A stretch of DNA of 64,000 nt from Streptomyces sp. Q6 (GTDB lineage Bacteria; Actinomycetota; Actinomycetes; Streptomycetales; Streptomycetaceae). The stretch spans positions 1,302,001 to 1,366,000 of the forward strand of contig NZ_CP146022.1 in the NCBI RefSeq assembly GCF_036967205.1. Reading direction: 5' to 3'. Below are positions 1-8,222 of the stretch, one piece after another. The translations under genes were made by a program, and so were the position numbers. The notes under the pieces are model-generated. The model searched no databases. It was not told where the DNA came from and saw nothing but the letters and a program-made list of their open reading frames with translations. How positions within the stretch are numbered: the stretch's first letter is position 1; each line of letters starts with the position of its first letter.

Positions 1-290
1 GACAGCGCGAGCCCGGTTCGGGACTCGTCCGTGTCGAGGAGATCCTCGGGATCGAAGAGGTGCCGCTCGATCTCCCCGAGCTCTCCGTGGAGATCGAGGT
101 AGAGGCGGGCGTAGTACAGCGAGCGGTTCTCCACCTGCCAGTCGTGGCGGGGGTCGCTCAGCACACAGTGGTTCAGAGCCGCGAGAGCCTCGTCCCGCGG
201 CGCCGTCAGGGCGTGCAGCGTGCCGTCACCGCGGCCTCGCTGCAACAGGCCGAGCAGCGTACCGCTGGGCGCTATGACCGGTTCGAACAT
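1..290 (-). CDS. HEAT-repeat protein, N-terminal part only
   Basis: The gene runs off the left edge. Reading leftwards from ATG at 288-290 gives 96 open codons beginning MFEPVIAPSG. A GTGAGG ribosome binding site lies about nine bases upstream. The visible part is acidic and Leu/Arg-rich, with the stretch ENRSLYYARLYLDL and then DPEDLLDTDESRTGLAL. From memory this matches the start of a Streptomyces protein family usually labelled HEAT repeat domain-containing. The repeats themselves would lie outside the window, so the family call rests on the N-terminus alone. Enzymatic function is not expected; HEAT proteins are generally scaffolds. It follows the ankyrin gene on the same strand after a 280-base gap. 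Confidence 0.65.
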   Translation of the reverse strand, partial: MFEPVIAPSGTLLGLLQRGRGDGTLHALTAPRDEALAALNHCVLSDPRHDWQVENRSLYYARLYLDLHGELGEIERHLFDPEDLLDTDESRTGLAL

Positions 291-425
291 GGGAAACAGC
301 CTCACATCAAGCGTCGACGCAACCGGGAACCTGCAACTACCTGGCCACGCGACAACACGTCGGAGCGCCCGCCGTCTCTTGCTTGCTGTAGACCATCTCT
401 CTGCCTCTCGTCCAAGGCCCGATTC

Positions 426-443
426 CGGGCCGCTTACGGCCCG
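426..443 (-). terminator. Possible hairpin after the ankyrin gene
   Basis: CGGGCCG and CGGCCCG pair around a four-base CTTA loop in the 280-base gap between the ankyrin gene (stop at 571) and the HEAT-repeat gene (start at 290). There is no T tract, so it may only be a weak or Rho-assisted terminator. I see nothing else in the gap. Confidence 0.3.
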
Positions 444-570
444 CGCGGCACGTGGGCACCACCTGCCCCGCCGTCGCGTCCGTAAATCACGCCGTCATCA
501 TGACCCAGCGGTTCAGCCCGCCGCGACCACATTTCCTGTACCCCCGTTTTGCCTGGTCAGAGCTGTTGGC

Positions 571-963
571 TCAGGAACCCCCGAAGAGTTCCACCAGCTC
601 CGTCTTGCCGAACATCCGAGCCGTGTCGACCGCCGAGGGCGTCCCCGCGGCCGGATCGGCGCCCCCGTCGAGCAGCGCCCGGATCACGGCCTCCTCGCCC
701 TTGAACACGGCGCCCGCGAGCGGGGTCTGCCCCTTGTCGTTCGGACGGTTCACATCGGCGTCGCGCGCCACCAGGGCGCGGACCGCGTCGGTGTGCCCGT
801 GGTAGGCGGCGAGCATGACGAGCGTGTCTCCCCGGTCGTTCGTGAGGTTCGCGGGCACACCCGCGTCCACGTACGCCGCGAGCGCCTCCGCCTCGCCCTT
901 GCGCGCGAGGTCGAAGATCTTGGTGGCCAGCTCCACGACCTCCGGGTCGGGGGCTTCGCTCAT
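571..963 (-). CDS. Ankyrin-repeat protein
   Basis: A 130-residue cytoplasmic protein made almost entirely of ankyrin repeats. Typical repeat signatures are visible: GDTLVMLAAYHGHTDAVRAL near the middle, then DKGQTPLAGAVFKGEEAVIR, then a shorter last unit ending in FGKTELVELFGGS. The start MSEAPDPEVV at 961-963 is chosen because AAAGGCGG lies just upstream; the open frame continues upstream without a binding site. Ankyrin repeats bind proteins, and nothing here shows the partner. It has no signal peptide or membrane segment. It stands alone, with a 280-base gap before the next minus-strand gene and a divergent small membrane protein gene on the other side. Confidence 0.85.
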   Translation of the reverse strand: MSEAPDPEVVELATKIFDLARKGEAEALAAYVDAGVPANLTNDRGDTLVMLAAYHGHTDAVRALVARDADVNRPNDKGQTPLAGAVFKGEEAVIRALLDGGADPAAGTPSAVDTARMFGKTELVELFGGS

Positions 964-1244
964 CTGCTGAACCGCCTTTCGCGTCCGTGCCGGTACGGCC
1001 CTGCGGCCGTACGAGTGAATCGACAGAGTACTGCCCGCCGGGGCACATGAGCCGACCCCGCCGAGGCAAAGATCACCAACAGTGCCCACGACCGTCCGGT
1101 AGCACGCCCGGGTGGCTCACCAACTGTCTGCCGACCGGGTGAAATCAACAAAATTCCACCCATTTGCACCTTTTGTCGTATAGATACATGCTGTGAGCCT
1201 GGAAGAACTCATGGTGACTGTCCCCATCAACCAGGAGAACCCTC

Positions 1245-1439
1245 ATGATCCTGTCCATCTCGGGCGTCGTGCTGCTCGGCATCATCGTCTTCCTGTTCTT
1301 CCGCAAGGACGGCCTGAAGGCTTCGCACGCACTGGTCTGCGCCCTCTTCGGCTTCTACTTGGCGGGCACGGCCATCGCCCCGAGCATCAAGGCAGGCGGC
1401 GCGAGTCTCGCCAGCCTGCTCGGCGGGATCAAGTTCTGA
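1245..1439 (+). CDS. Small membrane protein upstream of FtsK-like gene
   Basis: A 64-residue protein with two hydrophobic segments, roughly residues 3-19 and 27-46, separated by the charged turn FRKDGLKA. ATG at 1245 has CAGGAG eight bases upstream. It ends 37 bases before the FtsK/SpoIIIE-like gene and very probably shares its transcript. Small membrane proteins next to FtsK-like ATPases are common in the transfer modules of integrated Streptomyces plasmids. That comparison is a family analogy; no other plasmid genes are present here. Function unknown. The 280 bases upstream are AT-richer than average and probably hold the promoter, but I cannot name clear boxes. Confidence 0.75.
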   Translation: MILSISGVVLLGIIVFLFFRKDGLKASHALVCALFGFYLAGTAIAPSIKAGGASLASLLGGIKF

Positions 1440-1476
1440 CGGCCCATCCACCCGCACACACCTTCAGGAGAATGAA

Positions 1477-3051
1477 GTGGCCAGGCGCCCTCTCCCCCGC
1501 ATTCTGAGCAATGGCAGCGCCTCGATCGCCCGGAGCCGGGAAATGGCACGGACGGCCGCCGACGGTGCCACCGACGTTCTCCATCCGCTCATCACGATCA
1601 CCCGAGGACTGCGCCGGCTGGCTGCCGCCGGGCGGCGCAAGTGGTCGGACACTCCCAAGGACCGGCGCGGACCACTGCTGTTCCTGGTGGCCGCCGTCGT
1701 CCTGGTCGTGGTGTTCATTCCGTACGGGCCGCTGCTGGCGCTCATCACCCTGATGGCGGCGGCCGGATGGAAGGGCCGGGACCCCAAGGTGCCGGCCCCC
1801 ACCGGACCGGACGAGTCGCAGGTACAGCGACTGTCCTCGCTGTACGAGGCGCTCGTCCCGTACTTCTCCGTCGCGGAGGACCCGAGCCCGCTCTACGCCC
1901 ACGGCGGCGAGTGGGAGAAGGCCTTCGAGACCTACGACTTCGACGGTGACGGCCGCTTCGACCGCCTGTCGATCCGCTACCCCGCGTACTTCACCGACGG
2001 TGAGCCCGAGTCCAGGGCCCGCATCGAACAGCTGCTCCACGCCAAGCTGGGCCGGGGCCGCGAGTACCACTTCCAGTGGGACGAGGAGGGCAACCACCTG
2101 ACGGTGTCGGTGCTCGCCCCGCTTCCCACCGACATCGCCGCGCAGCGCTTCGTGACCGCTCCCGGCGAGACCGTGCTCGGCTTCACCGACGAGACCGGTG
2201 TGCAGCGCACGCTGCCGGTCCTGGAGGGGGACGAACAGCGGGACGCGCCGCCGGTCGTGTGGCGCACCGGCGTCCGCTCCACCGAGCCGCACCTGCTGAT
2301 CGTCGGCCAGCCCGGCAGCGGCACCACGTCCCTGATGCGCTCGATCGCCCTCCAGGCGCTCCAGCACGGGGACATCCTCGTCATCGAGGGCAGCGGAACC
2401 GGCGACTACGCGTGCCTGGCCGGGCGGGACGGAGTCCTCGCCGTGGAGTGCGGGCTCGCGGGAGCGCTGGCCAGCCTCGAATGGGCCGCCCACGAGACGG
2501 AGCGGCGGCTGATCGCCGCGAACCGGGCGCGGCAGGCCGGGCATCCGGTGCCGGACGACATCAAACGCCCCCTGTGGATCCTGCTGGACCGGCCGAGCGC
2601 CCTGGGACACCTCGCGGCGGCGGACGGCCGTACGGACCCGCAGACCCTGCTCCAGGTTCCGCTGCGGCACGGCAGGGCGGCGGGCGTGACGGTCGTCGTC
2701 GCCGATCAGTTCGACAGCCTCGACGCGGTGATCGAGCCGGTCCGCCAGCACACCCGCGCGCGCGTGGTGCTCGGTCCGGCCACCCTGGACGAGCTCGACG
2801 ACGTCCTGGGCACCCTCCCTCCGACGACCCCCACCGCCGACGTCCCGGCCGGCCGCGGCTACGCGCGCCTCGGCTCGGGCCCGGTCCACCGCCTCCAGGT
2901 GCCGGCGACCCCGGACCCGTACGACGACGCGACGAGCGAGACCCACCGGCAGGCGGTGCTCGCCCTGCTGCCGCAGCGCGTCGCACCGGCCGACTCCGGC
3001 ACCGCGGTCGAGGCGGCGCCGGACGAGGCCGAGGCGCTCGCCGACCGGTAG
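1477..3051 (+). CDS. FtsK/SpoIIIE-like membrane ATPase, degenerate P-loop
   Basis: A 524-residue protein. GTG at 1477 follows TTCAGGAG with good spacing. Residues about 68-100 form one or two membrane segments after a basic N-terminus; the rest looks cytoplasmic. Residues 270-430 follow the FtsK/SpoIIIE fold: a P-loop region, the stretch HETERRLIAANRARQAG, and a Walker-B-like WILLD. The P-loop reads GQPGSGTTS at 277-285, with threonine 283 where the nucleotide-binding lysine should be, and Walker B is LLDR with arginine instead of the second acidic residue. The protein may therefore bind nucleotide weakly or not at all. I recall similar residues in Streptomyces relatives, so this is probably a family trait rather than a mutation. 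The gene follows the small membrane protein as a probable two-gene operon. Confidence 0.8.
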   Translation: MARRPLPRILSNGSASIARSREMARTAADGATDVLHPLITITRGLRRLAAAGRRKWSDTPKDRRGPLLFLVAAVVLVVVFIPYGPLLALITLMAAAGWKGRDPKVPAPTGPDESQVQRLSSLYEALVPYFSVAEDPSPLYAHGGEWEKAFETYDFDGDGRFDRLSIRYPAYFTDGEPESRARIEQLLHAKLGRGREYHFQWDEEGNHLTVSVLAPLPTDIAAQRFVTAPGETVLGFTDETGVQRTLPVLEGDEQRDAPPVVWRTGVRSTEPHLLIVGQPGSGTTSLMRSIALQALQHGDILVIEGSGTGDYACLAGRDGVLAVECGLAGALASLEWAAHETERRLIAANRARQAGHPVPDDIKRPLWILLDRPSALGHLAAADGRTDPQTLLQVPLRHGRAAGVTVVVADQFDSLDAVIEPVRQHTRARVVLGPATLDELDDVLGTLPPTTPTADVPAGRGYARLGSGPVHRLQVPATPDPYDDATSETHRQAVLALLPQRVAPADSGTAVEAAPDEAEALADR

Positions 3052-3057
3052 GAGCGA

Positions 3058-4557
3058 TCAGGCGATCAGGGTGCGCGGCACGTCCCCGCCCGCACCCTGG
3101 CCCTCCGTCACGAGCCGCGCCGCCGCGGCGAGCCGAACCGCCGCTTCGTCGGCGACCGCGCCGCCCACGGTGAACGGCAGCCGCACATAGCCCTCGAACG
3201 CTCCGTCGACGCCGAAGCGCGGTCCCGAGGGGACCCGTACGCCGACCCGCTCGCCCACCTCGGCGAGCCGGGACCCGGACAGACCGCCGGCCTTGACCCA
3301 CAGCGTCAGGCCGCCGTCCGGGACGTCGAACTCCCACCCCGGCAGCTCCCGGCGCACGGCCGCGACCAGCGCGTCCCGGTTCTCCAGCGCCTGTTCACGG
3401 CGCAGTTGCACGGCGTTCTCCCAGCCCCCGGTGTTCATCAGCCAGTTCACGGCCAACTGCTCGACGACCGGGGTGCCCAGGTCGGCGTAGGCGCGCGCGG
3501 CGACCAGGCTGCGGATGACGTCCGGCGCCGCCCGCACCCACCCGATGCGCATCCCCGCCCAGAACGCCTTGCTGGCCGAGCCGACCGTGATGACCGTGGA
3601 TCCGGCGGGGTCGAACGCGCAGACGCGGCGCGGCATCACCCGGTCCGCGTCGAAGTACAGCTCGGTCATCGTCTCGTCGACCACGAGCACCGTGCCGGCC
3701 GAACGCGCGGCGTCGACCAGCGAGCGGCGCTGTTCCTCGTCGGCGAGGGCCCCGGTCGGGTTGTGGAAGTCGGCGACCACGTAGGCGAGCCGGGGCGCGG
3801 CGTCCCGCAGGACCTGCCGCCAACGGTCGAGGTCCCAGCCGGTCAGACCGTCGGCCATCGCGACGGGGACGAGCCGCAGCCCGGCCTCGCGCATGAGCTG
3901 GAGGATGTTGGCGTACGAGGGCGACTCGACGGCCACCCGCTCGCCGCGCCCGGCGAAGAGGTGGCAGATCGCGTCCATGGCGCCCATCGCGCCGGTGGTG
4001 ACCATGATCTGCTCGGGCATGGTCGGGATGCCGTGGGCGGTGTACCGCTCGGCGATCATCGTGCGCAGCGCGGGCAGACCGGCCGGGTAGTCGCCGTGGG
4101 TGTGGGCGTACGGGGGAAGCTCTTCGAGGGCGCCCTGGACGGCCCGGGTCAGCCACGGTTCGGGCGCGGGGAGTGCCGCGGTGCCGAGGTCGATCATCGA
4201 GCCGAGGGCCTCGGGCGGCAGCGGTTCGAGGCCGCGCGCGGGCAGCGGATTGCCGGCCGGGACCGCGGTCCAACTGCCCGCTCCCCTGCGGGACTCCAGG
4301 AACCCCTCGCCGCGCAGCGCCTCGTAGGCGGCGGCGACCGTGGTGCGGCTCACCGACATGGACAGGGCGAGCTCCCGCTCGGCGGGCAGCCGGGTGGCGA
4401 CGGGGACGCGGCCTTCCAGGACGAGCAGCCGGATGCCGTCGGCGAGCGCTCGGTAGGCGGGCGGGCGGCGGGTGCCGGGGCCCGCGGGGCGCGACTGCTG
4501 CGAGGTGAGCAGCCGGGCGAGCTGGGCCGAGCCGATCGCCGAAGTCCACTGAGCCAT
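3058..4557 (-). CDS. MocR-type regulator (GntR DNA-binding plus aminotransferase fold)
   Basis: A 499-residue MocR-subfamily transcription factor. Residues about 35-105 are a GntR winged helix (YRALADGIRLLVLEGRVP, then VSRTTVAAAYEALRGEGFLES). A linker leads to a class I aminotransferase-like domain from about 130. The PLP lysine is K330 in GSASKAFWAG, with upstream DFHNPTG and VVDETM typical of the fold. MAQWTS at 4555-4557 is chosen as start; the 22 codons upstream lack a binding site. It is transcribed away from the YczE-type membrane gene. MocR/YczE divergent pairs are a known arrangement (YczR-type), so it probably controls the membrane protein in response to an amine or B6-type ligand. 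The ligand is not shown by the sequence. Confidence 0.9.
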   Translation of the reverse strand: MAQWTSAIGSAQLARLLTSQQSRPAGPGTRRPPAYRALADGIRLLVLEGRVPVATRLPAERELALSMSVSRTTVAAAYEALRGEGFLESRRGAGSWTAVPAGNPLPARGLEPLPPEALGSMIDLGTAALPAPEPWLTRAVQGALEELPPYAHTHGDYPAGLPALRTMIAERYTAHGIPTMPEQIMVTTGAMGAMDAICHLFAGRGERVAVESPSYANILQLMREAGLRLVPVAMADGLTGWDLDRWRQVLRDAAPRLAYVVADFHNPTGALADEEQRRSLVDAARSAGTVLVVDETMTELYFDADRVMPRRVCAFDPAGSTVITVGSASKAFWAGMRIGWVRAAPDVIRSLVAARAYADLGTPVVEQLAVNWLMNTGGWENAVQLRREQALENRDALVAAVRRELPGWEFDVPDGGLTLWVKAGGLSGSRLAEVGERVGVRVPSGPRFGVDGAFEGYVRLPFTVGGAVADEAAVRLAAAARLVTEGQGAGGDVPRTLIA

Positions 4558-4581
4558 GAGATCCAGTCCACCTTTCCCGAA

Positions 4582-4597
4582 TTGGCCATGGTTGGCC
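4582..4597. promoter_or_regulatory. Candidate MocR operator (direct repeat)
   Basis: TTGGCC occurs at 4582-4587 and again at 4592-4597, a direct repeat with a ten-base period, in the short space between the divergent MocR and YczE starts. MocR regulators are known to bind direct repeats near divergent promoters. The position fits; the binding itself is inference. Confidence 0.4.
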
Positions 4598-4656
4598 TGC
4601 CCATACGAGCCACAGAGTGTCACGAGTCAGGCCACTACCACCACAGGGGGCACCAC

Positions 4657-5337
4657 TTGTCCGCGCCGTCGTCCACCTCACCCACCTCCGTCGGCGGCCC
4701 GTCCCTGCGTCGGCTCGTCCAGCTCTTCGTCGGCCTGATCCTCTACGGGGCAAGCGACGCCCTGCTCGTCCAGGCGGGACTCGGGCTGGAGCCGTGGGGC
4801 GTGCTGCACCAGGGCCTCGCCGAACTGTCGGGCATCTCGATCGGCGTCGTCTCCATCATCATCGGCGCCGTCGTGCTGCTGCTCTGGATCCCGCTGCGGC
4901 AGCGCCCCGGGCTCGGCACGGTCTCCAACGTCTTCCTGGTGGGCCTCTCGATGGACGCGACGATCGCGCTGGTGCCGATGCCCGACGCGTACGGCCTGCG
5001 CGTCCCGATGCTGCTGACCGGCGTCGTGCTCAACGGTGTGGCGACCGGTCTGTACATCGCGGCCAACTACGGCCCGGGTCCGCGCGACGGCCTGATGACC
5101 GGTCTGCACCGGCGTACGGGCCGCTCGATCCGCCTGGTGCGGACCGTCATCGAGGTCACGGTCTGCGTCGTCGGCTTCGCGCTGGGCGGGACCATCGGCG
5201 TGGGCACGGTGGTCTACGCCGTGGCGATCGGCCCGCTGGCCCAGTACTTCCTGCGTGTCTTCGCCGCCGCCGAGCCGCCCGCCGGTCCGACCGCGGCCAC
5301 CGAGGCGTCACCGGGGCAGGCGATACTGCGACCGTGA
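4657..5337 (+). CDS. YczE/YitT-family membrane protein
   Basis: A 226-residue integral membrane protein with five or six hydrophobic segments and the family signature NYGPGPRDGLMTGLHRRTG near the middle. TTG at 4657 is chosen because ACAGGGGG lies about six bases upstream and no ATG or GTG in this frame is better placed. YczE-like proteins are putative transporters that sit divergent to MocR regulators, exactly as here. The stop codon overlaps the start of the phosphodiesterase gene (GTGA at 5334-5337), so the two are translationally coupled. The substrate is unknown. Confidence 0.85.
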   Translation: MSAPSSTSPTSVGGPSLRRLVQLFVGLILYGASDALLVQAGLGLEPWGVLHQGLAELSGISIGVVSIIIGAVVLLLWIPLRQRPGLGTVSNVFLVGLSMDATIALVPMPDAYGLRVPMLLTGVVLNGVATGLYIAANYGPGPRDGLMTGLHRRTGRSIRLVRTVIEVTVCVVGFALGGTIGVGTVVYAVAIGPLAQYFLRVFAAAEPPAGPTAATEASPGQAILRP

Positions 5338-6101
5338 CCGCGCGCGTACGCCACCCCTACCTCGACCATCCGGGTCCGCTCGCCCTCGCCCACCGGGGCG
5401 GGGCGGCGGACAGCCTGGAGAACACCGCCCTCGCGTTCCGCCGCGCGGTGGACCTCGGCTACCGGTACATCGAGACCGACGTCCACACGACGCGGGACGG
5501 CCGGCTCGTCGCCTTCCACGACACGACCCTCGACCGCGTCACGGACGGCAGCGGCCTGATCGCCGACCTGCCCTGGGACGAGGTGCGCCACGCGCGCGTG
5601 GCGGGCAGCGAACCCGTCCCCCTCTTCGAGGAGCTCCTGGAGACCTTCCCGGACGTCCGCTGGAACGTGGACGTCAAGGCCGAGCCCGCGCTCATCCCCC
5701 TCCTCGACCTGATCCGCCGCACGCGCGCGTGGGACCGCGTCTGCGTCGGCTCCTTCTCGGAGGCGCGCGTCGCCCGCGCCCAGGCACTCGCGGGCCCGCG
5801 CCTGGCCACCTCGTACGGCACCAAGGGCGTGCTCGGGCTGCGCCTGAGGTCGTACGGGCTCCCGGCCGCCCTGCGCCGCTCCGCGGTCTGCGCCCAGGTG
5901 CCCGTCGCGCACGCCGGGGTCCGGGTGGTCGACCACCGCTTCGTCCGGGCCGCTCACGCGCGCGGGTTGCAGGTCCATGTCTGGACCGTCAACGAGGAGG
6001 ACGAGATGAGGCGTCTTCTCGACCTCGGGGTCGATGGCATAGTTTCCGATCACATCGAGACGCTGCGCGAAGTGCTGAAGAGCCGGGAAACCTGGGCCTG
6101 A
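5334..6101 (+). CDS. Glycerophosphodiester phosphodiesterase family protein
   Basis: A 255-residue GDPD-family enzyme that hydrolyses glycerophosphodiesters to glycerol-3-phosphate and an alcohol. It has the family motifs in order: AHRGG at residues 19-23 followed by LENT, IETDVHTTRDG, VAFHD, then NVDVKAE and, near the C-terminus, VHVWTVN and GVDGIVSDH. No signal peptide is visible, so a cytoplasmic location is likely. The GTG start overlaps the yczE-like stop by four bases, which implies coupling. Substrate range cannot be read from the sequence. Confidence 0.92.
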   Translation: MTARVRHPYLDHPGPLALAHRGGAADSLENTALAFRRAVDLGYRYIETDVHTTRDGRLVAFHDTTLDRVTDGSGLIADLPWDEVRHARVAGSEPVPLFEELLETFPDVRWNVDVKAEPALIPLLDLIRRTRAWDRVCVGSFSEARVARAQALAGPRLATSYGTKGVLGLRLRSYGLPAALRRSAVCAQVPVAHAGVRVVDHRFVRAAHARGLQVHVWTVNEEDEMRRLLDLGVDGIVSDHIETLREVLKSRETWA

Positions 6102-6144
6102 CGCCCGCGCGGCGGGGGACCACGGGGATCACGAGGGGGCACGG

Positions 6145-7500
6145 GTGGGCACCGGCACCGTGCGGGGGACGGCGACGGGAGCGACCGCGCTCGCCGAGCG
6201 CAGGCGCGAACAACGCGGCTGGTACTTCTACGACTGGGCGTGCTCGGTCTATTCGACGAGTGTCCTGACCGTCTTCCTGGGTCCCTATCTGACCTCGGTC
6301 GCGAAGACGGCGGCGGACGCGGACGGGTTCGTGCACCCGCTCGGCATCCCGGTCCGCGCGGGCTCCTTCTTCGCGTACACGGTCTCCCTGTCGGTGATCC
6401 TGTCCGTCTTCGTGATGCCCCTGGCGGGCGCGGCGGCCGACCGTACGGGCCGCAAGAAGCCGCTGCTCGCCCTCTCCGCCTATACGGGCGCGGCGGCGAC
6501 GGCCGGCATGTTCTTCCTGGAGGGCGAGCGCTACCTGCTCGGCGGCGCTCTTCTTGTAGTGGCGAATTCCGCTCTCGCCGTCTCGATGGTGCTGTACAAC
6601 TCCTACTTGCCGCAGATCGCGCCTCCCGAGGAACGCGACGCGGTGTCGTCGCGCGGCTGGGCCTTCGGCTACGCGTCGGGCGCGCTCGTCCTCGTGGCGA
6701 ATCTGGTGCTGTACGCGAACTACGACACGTTCGGCGTCTCGGAGGCGACGGCCGTGCGCATCTGTCTCGCGTCGGCAGGTGTGTGGTGGGGCGCTTTCAC
6801 CCTGGTGCCGCTACGCCGTCTGCGCGACCGGCGCTCGACACGCGCGCCCGGTGGTACGGCGCCGGGTCTGCGTCACCTGGTCGCCACCGTCCGGGACATG
6901 CGCCGCCACCCGCTGACCCTCTCGTTCCTGCTGGCGTATCTCGTCTACAACGACGGCGTCCAGACGGTGATCTCGCAGGCCTCGGTCTACGGCTCCGAGG
7001 AACTCGGCCTCGAACAGTCGACGCTGATCGTGGCCGTGCTCCTCGTCCAGGTCCTGGCGGTGGTCGGCGCGCTCGCGATGGGCCGCCTCGCGCGCGCGTA
7101 CGGCGCCCAGCGCACGATCCTCGGTTCCCTGGTGGCGTGGACGGTGACGATCGGGGCGGGCTACTTCCTGCCCGCGAACGCGCCCGTGTGGTTCTTCGTC
7201 CTCGCCGTCGGCATCGGGCTCGTCCTGGGCGGCACGCAGGCCCTGTCCCGCTCGCTGTTCTCGCATCTCGTACCGCCGGGCAAAGAAGCGGAGTACTTCT
7301 CCGCGTACGAGATGAGCGACCGGGGCATGAGCTGGCTGGGGCCCCTGGTGTTCGGCCTGGCGTACCAGCTGACCGGGAGCTACCGGGACGCGATCGTGTC
7401 CCTCGTCGCGTTCTTTCTGGTGGGTTTCGTCCTGCTCGCGCGGGTACCTGTGCGGCAGGCGGTGCGCGACGCGGGAAATCCCGTACCGGCCCGGATTTAG
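6145..7500 (+). CDS. UMF1-type MFS transporter
   Basis: A 451-residue membrane protein with about twelve hydrophobic segments. The start region RGWYFYDWACSVYST and the loop DRTGRKKPLLAL are typical of the UMF1 / Atg22-like branch of the major facilitator superfamily. GTG at 6145 has GAGGGGG seven bases upstream. The gene is 43 bases behind the phosphodiesterase and may belong to its transcript. Members are thought to be exporters, but no substrate can be assigned. Confidence 0.88.
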   Translation: MGTGTVRGTATGATALAERRREQRGWYFYDWACSVYSTSVLTVFLGPYLTSVAKTAADADGFVHPLGIPVRAGSFFAYTVSLSVILSVFVMPLAGAAADRTGRKKPLLALSAYTGAAATAGMFFLEGERYLLGGALLVVANSALAVSMVLYNSYLPQIAPPEERDAVSSRGWAFGYASGALVLVANLVLYANYDTFGVSEATAVRICLASAGVWWGAFTLVPLRRLRDRRSTRAPGGTAPGLRHLVATVRDMRRHPLTLSFLLAYLVYNDGVQTVISQASVYGSEELGLEQSTLIVAVLLVQVLAVVGALAMGRLARAYGAQRTILGSLVAWTVTIGAGYFLPANAPVWFFVLAVGIGLVLGGTQALSRSLFSHLVPPGKEAEYFSAYEMSDRGMSWLGPLVFGLAYQLTGSYRDAIVSLVAFFLVGFVLLARVPVRQAVRDAGNPVPARI

Positions 7501-7666
7501 CACCTGAACGCAAAGGCCGGTAGTGTACGCGGTTGGCCTGCCAGGCGTACCGTTACTGCACGTCGATAATACGAAACACTAGGTGACATCTGGTGTCAGA
7601 TGTGACAAACCGGGCGCCGGTGGGTACAACAAGGGGCGGCTACGACGGCGACGCATGACCCGGAAC

Positions 7667-7693
7667 GGGAATCTTTACCGCCGACCGGACGTT
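7667..7693 (+). promoter_or_regulatory. SigR-type promoter of rbpA
   Basis: GGGAAT at 7667-7672 is followed by exactly 18 bases and GTT at 7691-7693. This matches the known SigR consensus (GGAAT-N18-GTT) of the Streptomyces disulfide-stress regulon. It lies 62 bases before the rbpA start. rbpA is an established SigR target, so the match is expected. Confidence 0.85.
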
Positions 7694-7754
7694 GACCGGA
7701 TGACGACGACAGCGACACCTGTCCTGTGGGCGACAAGCCCGGGAGGCACGATTC

Positions 7755-8129
7755 ATGAGTGAGCGAGCTCTTCGCGGTACACGCCTCGTAGTGACGAGCT
7801 ACGAGACGGACCGCGGCATCGACCTGGCCCCGCGCCAGGCCGTGGAGTACGCATGCGAGAAGGGCCATCGCTTTGAGATGCCCTTCTCGGTGGAGGCCGA
7901 AATTCCGTCGGAGTGGGAGTGCAAGGTCTGCGGGGCCCAGGCACTTCTTGTCGACGGTGACGGCCCTGAGGAGAAGAAGGCCAAGCCCGCCCGTACGCAT
8001 TGGGACATGCTGATGGAGCGGCGCACCCGCGAGGAGCTCGAAGAGGTCCTCGAGGAGCGCCTGGCGGTGCTGCGCTCGGGCGCGATGAACATCGCGGTCC
8101 ACCCGAGGGACAGCCGCAAGTCCGCGTGA
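7755..8129 (+). CDS. rbpA: RNA polymerase-binding protein RbpA
   Basis: A 124-residue actinobacterial RNA polymerase-binding protein that stabilises the holoenzyme of the principal sigma factor and open complexes. The zinc-site residues C34, H38, C56 and C59 are all present in YACEKGH and WECKVCG. The C-terminal helix RTREELEEVLEERLAVLR is the sigma-interaction part. ATG at 7755 follows GGGAGG with seven bases spacing. It is monocistronic, with a SigR-type promoter upstream and a strong hairpin after the stop. Length and residues match the family closely. Confidence 0.97.
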   Translation: MSERALRGTRLVVTSYETDRGIDLAPRQAVEYACEKGHRFEMPFSVEAEIPSEWECKVCGAQALLVDGDGPEEKKAKPARTHWDMLMERRTREELEEVLEERLAVLRSGAMNIAVHPRDSRKSA

Positions 8130-8158
8130 CCCTGCGGGGCAACCGCAGTTCGTGAGAC

Positions 8159-8200
8159 GGCCGGGGCCGGACACACATCGTGTGTCCGGCCCCGGCCTTT
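8159..8200. terminator. Bidirectional terminator between rbpA and fxsA
   Basis: A perfect 18-bp stem (8159-8176 with 8180-8197) closes on a three-base loop and is followed by TTT. It lies between the convergent rbpA and fxsA genes and can serve both. Confidence 0.9.
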
Positions 8201-8222
8201 CGCGTGCCTGTCGTCGGGTCGG

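Noticed and set aside
1477-3051. FtsK-like gene as the transfer gene of an integrated plasmid
   Set aside because: No integrase, replication gene, kor gene or attachment site is present nearby.
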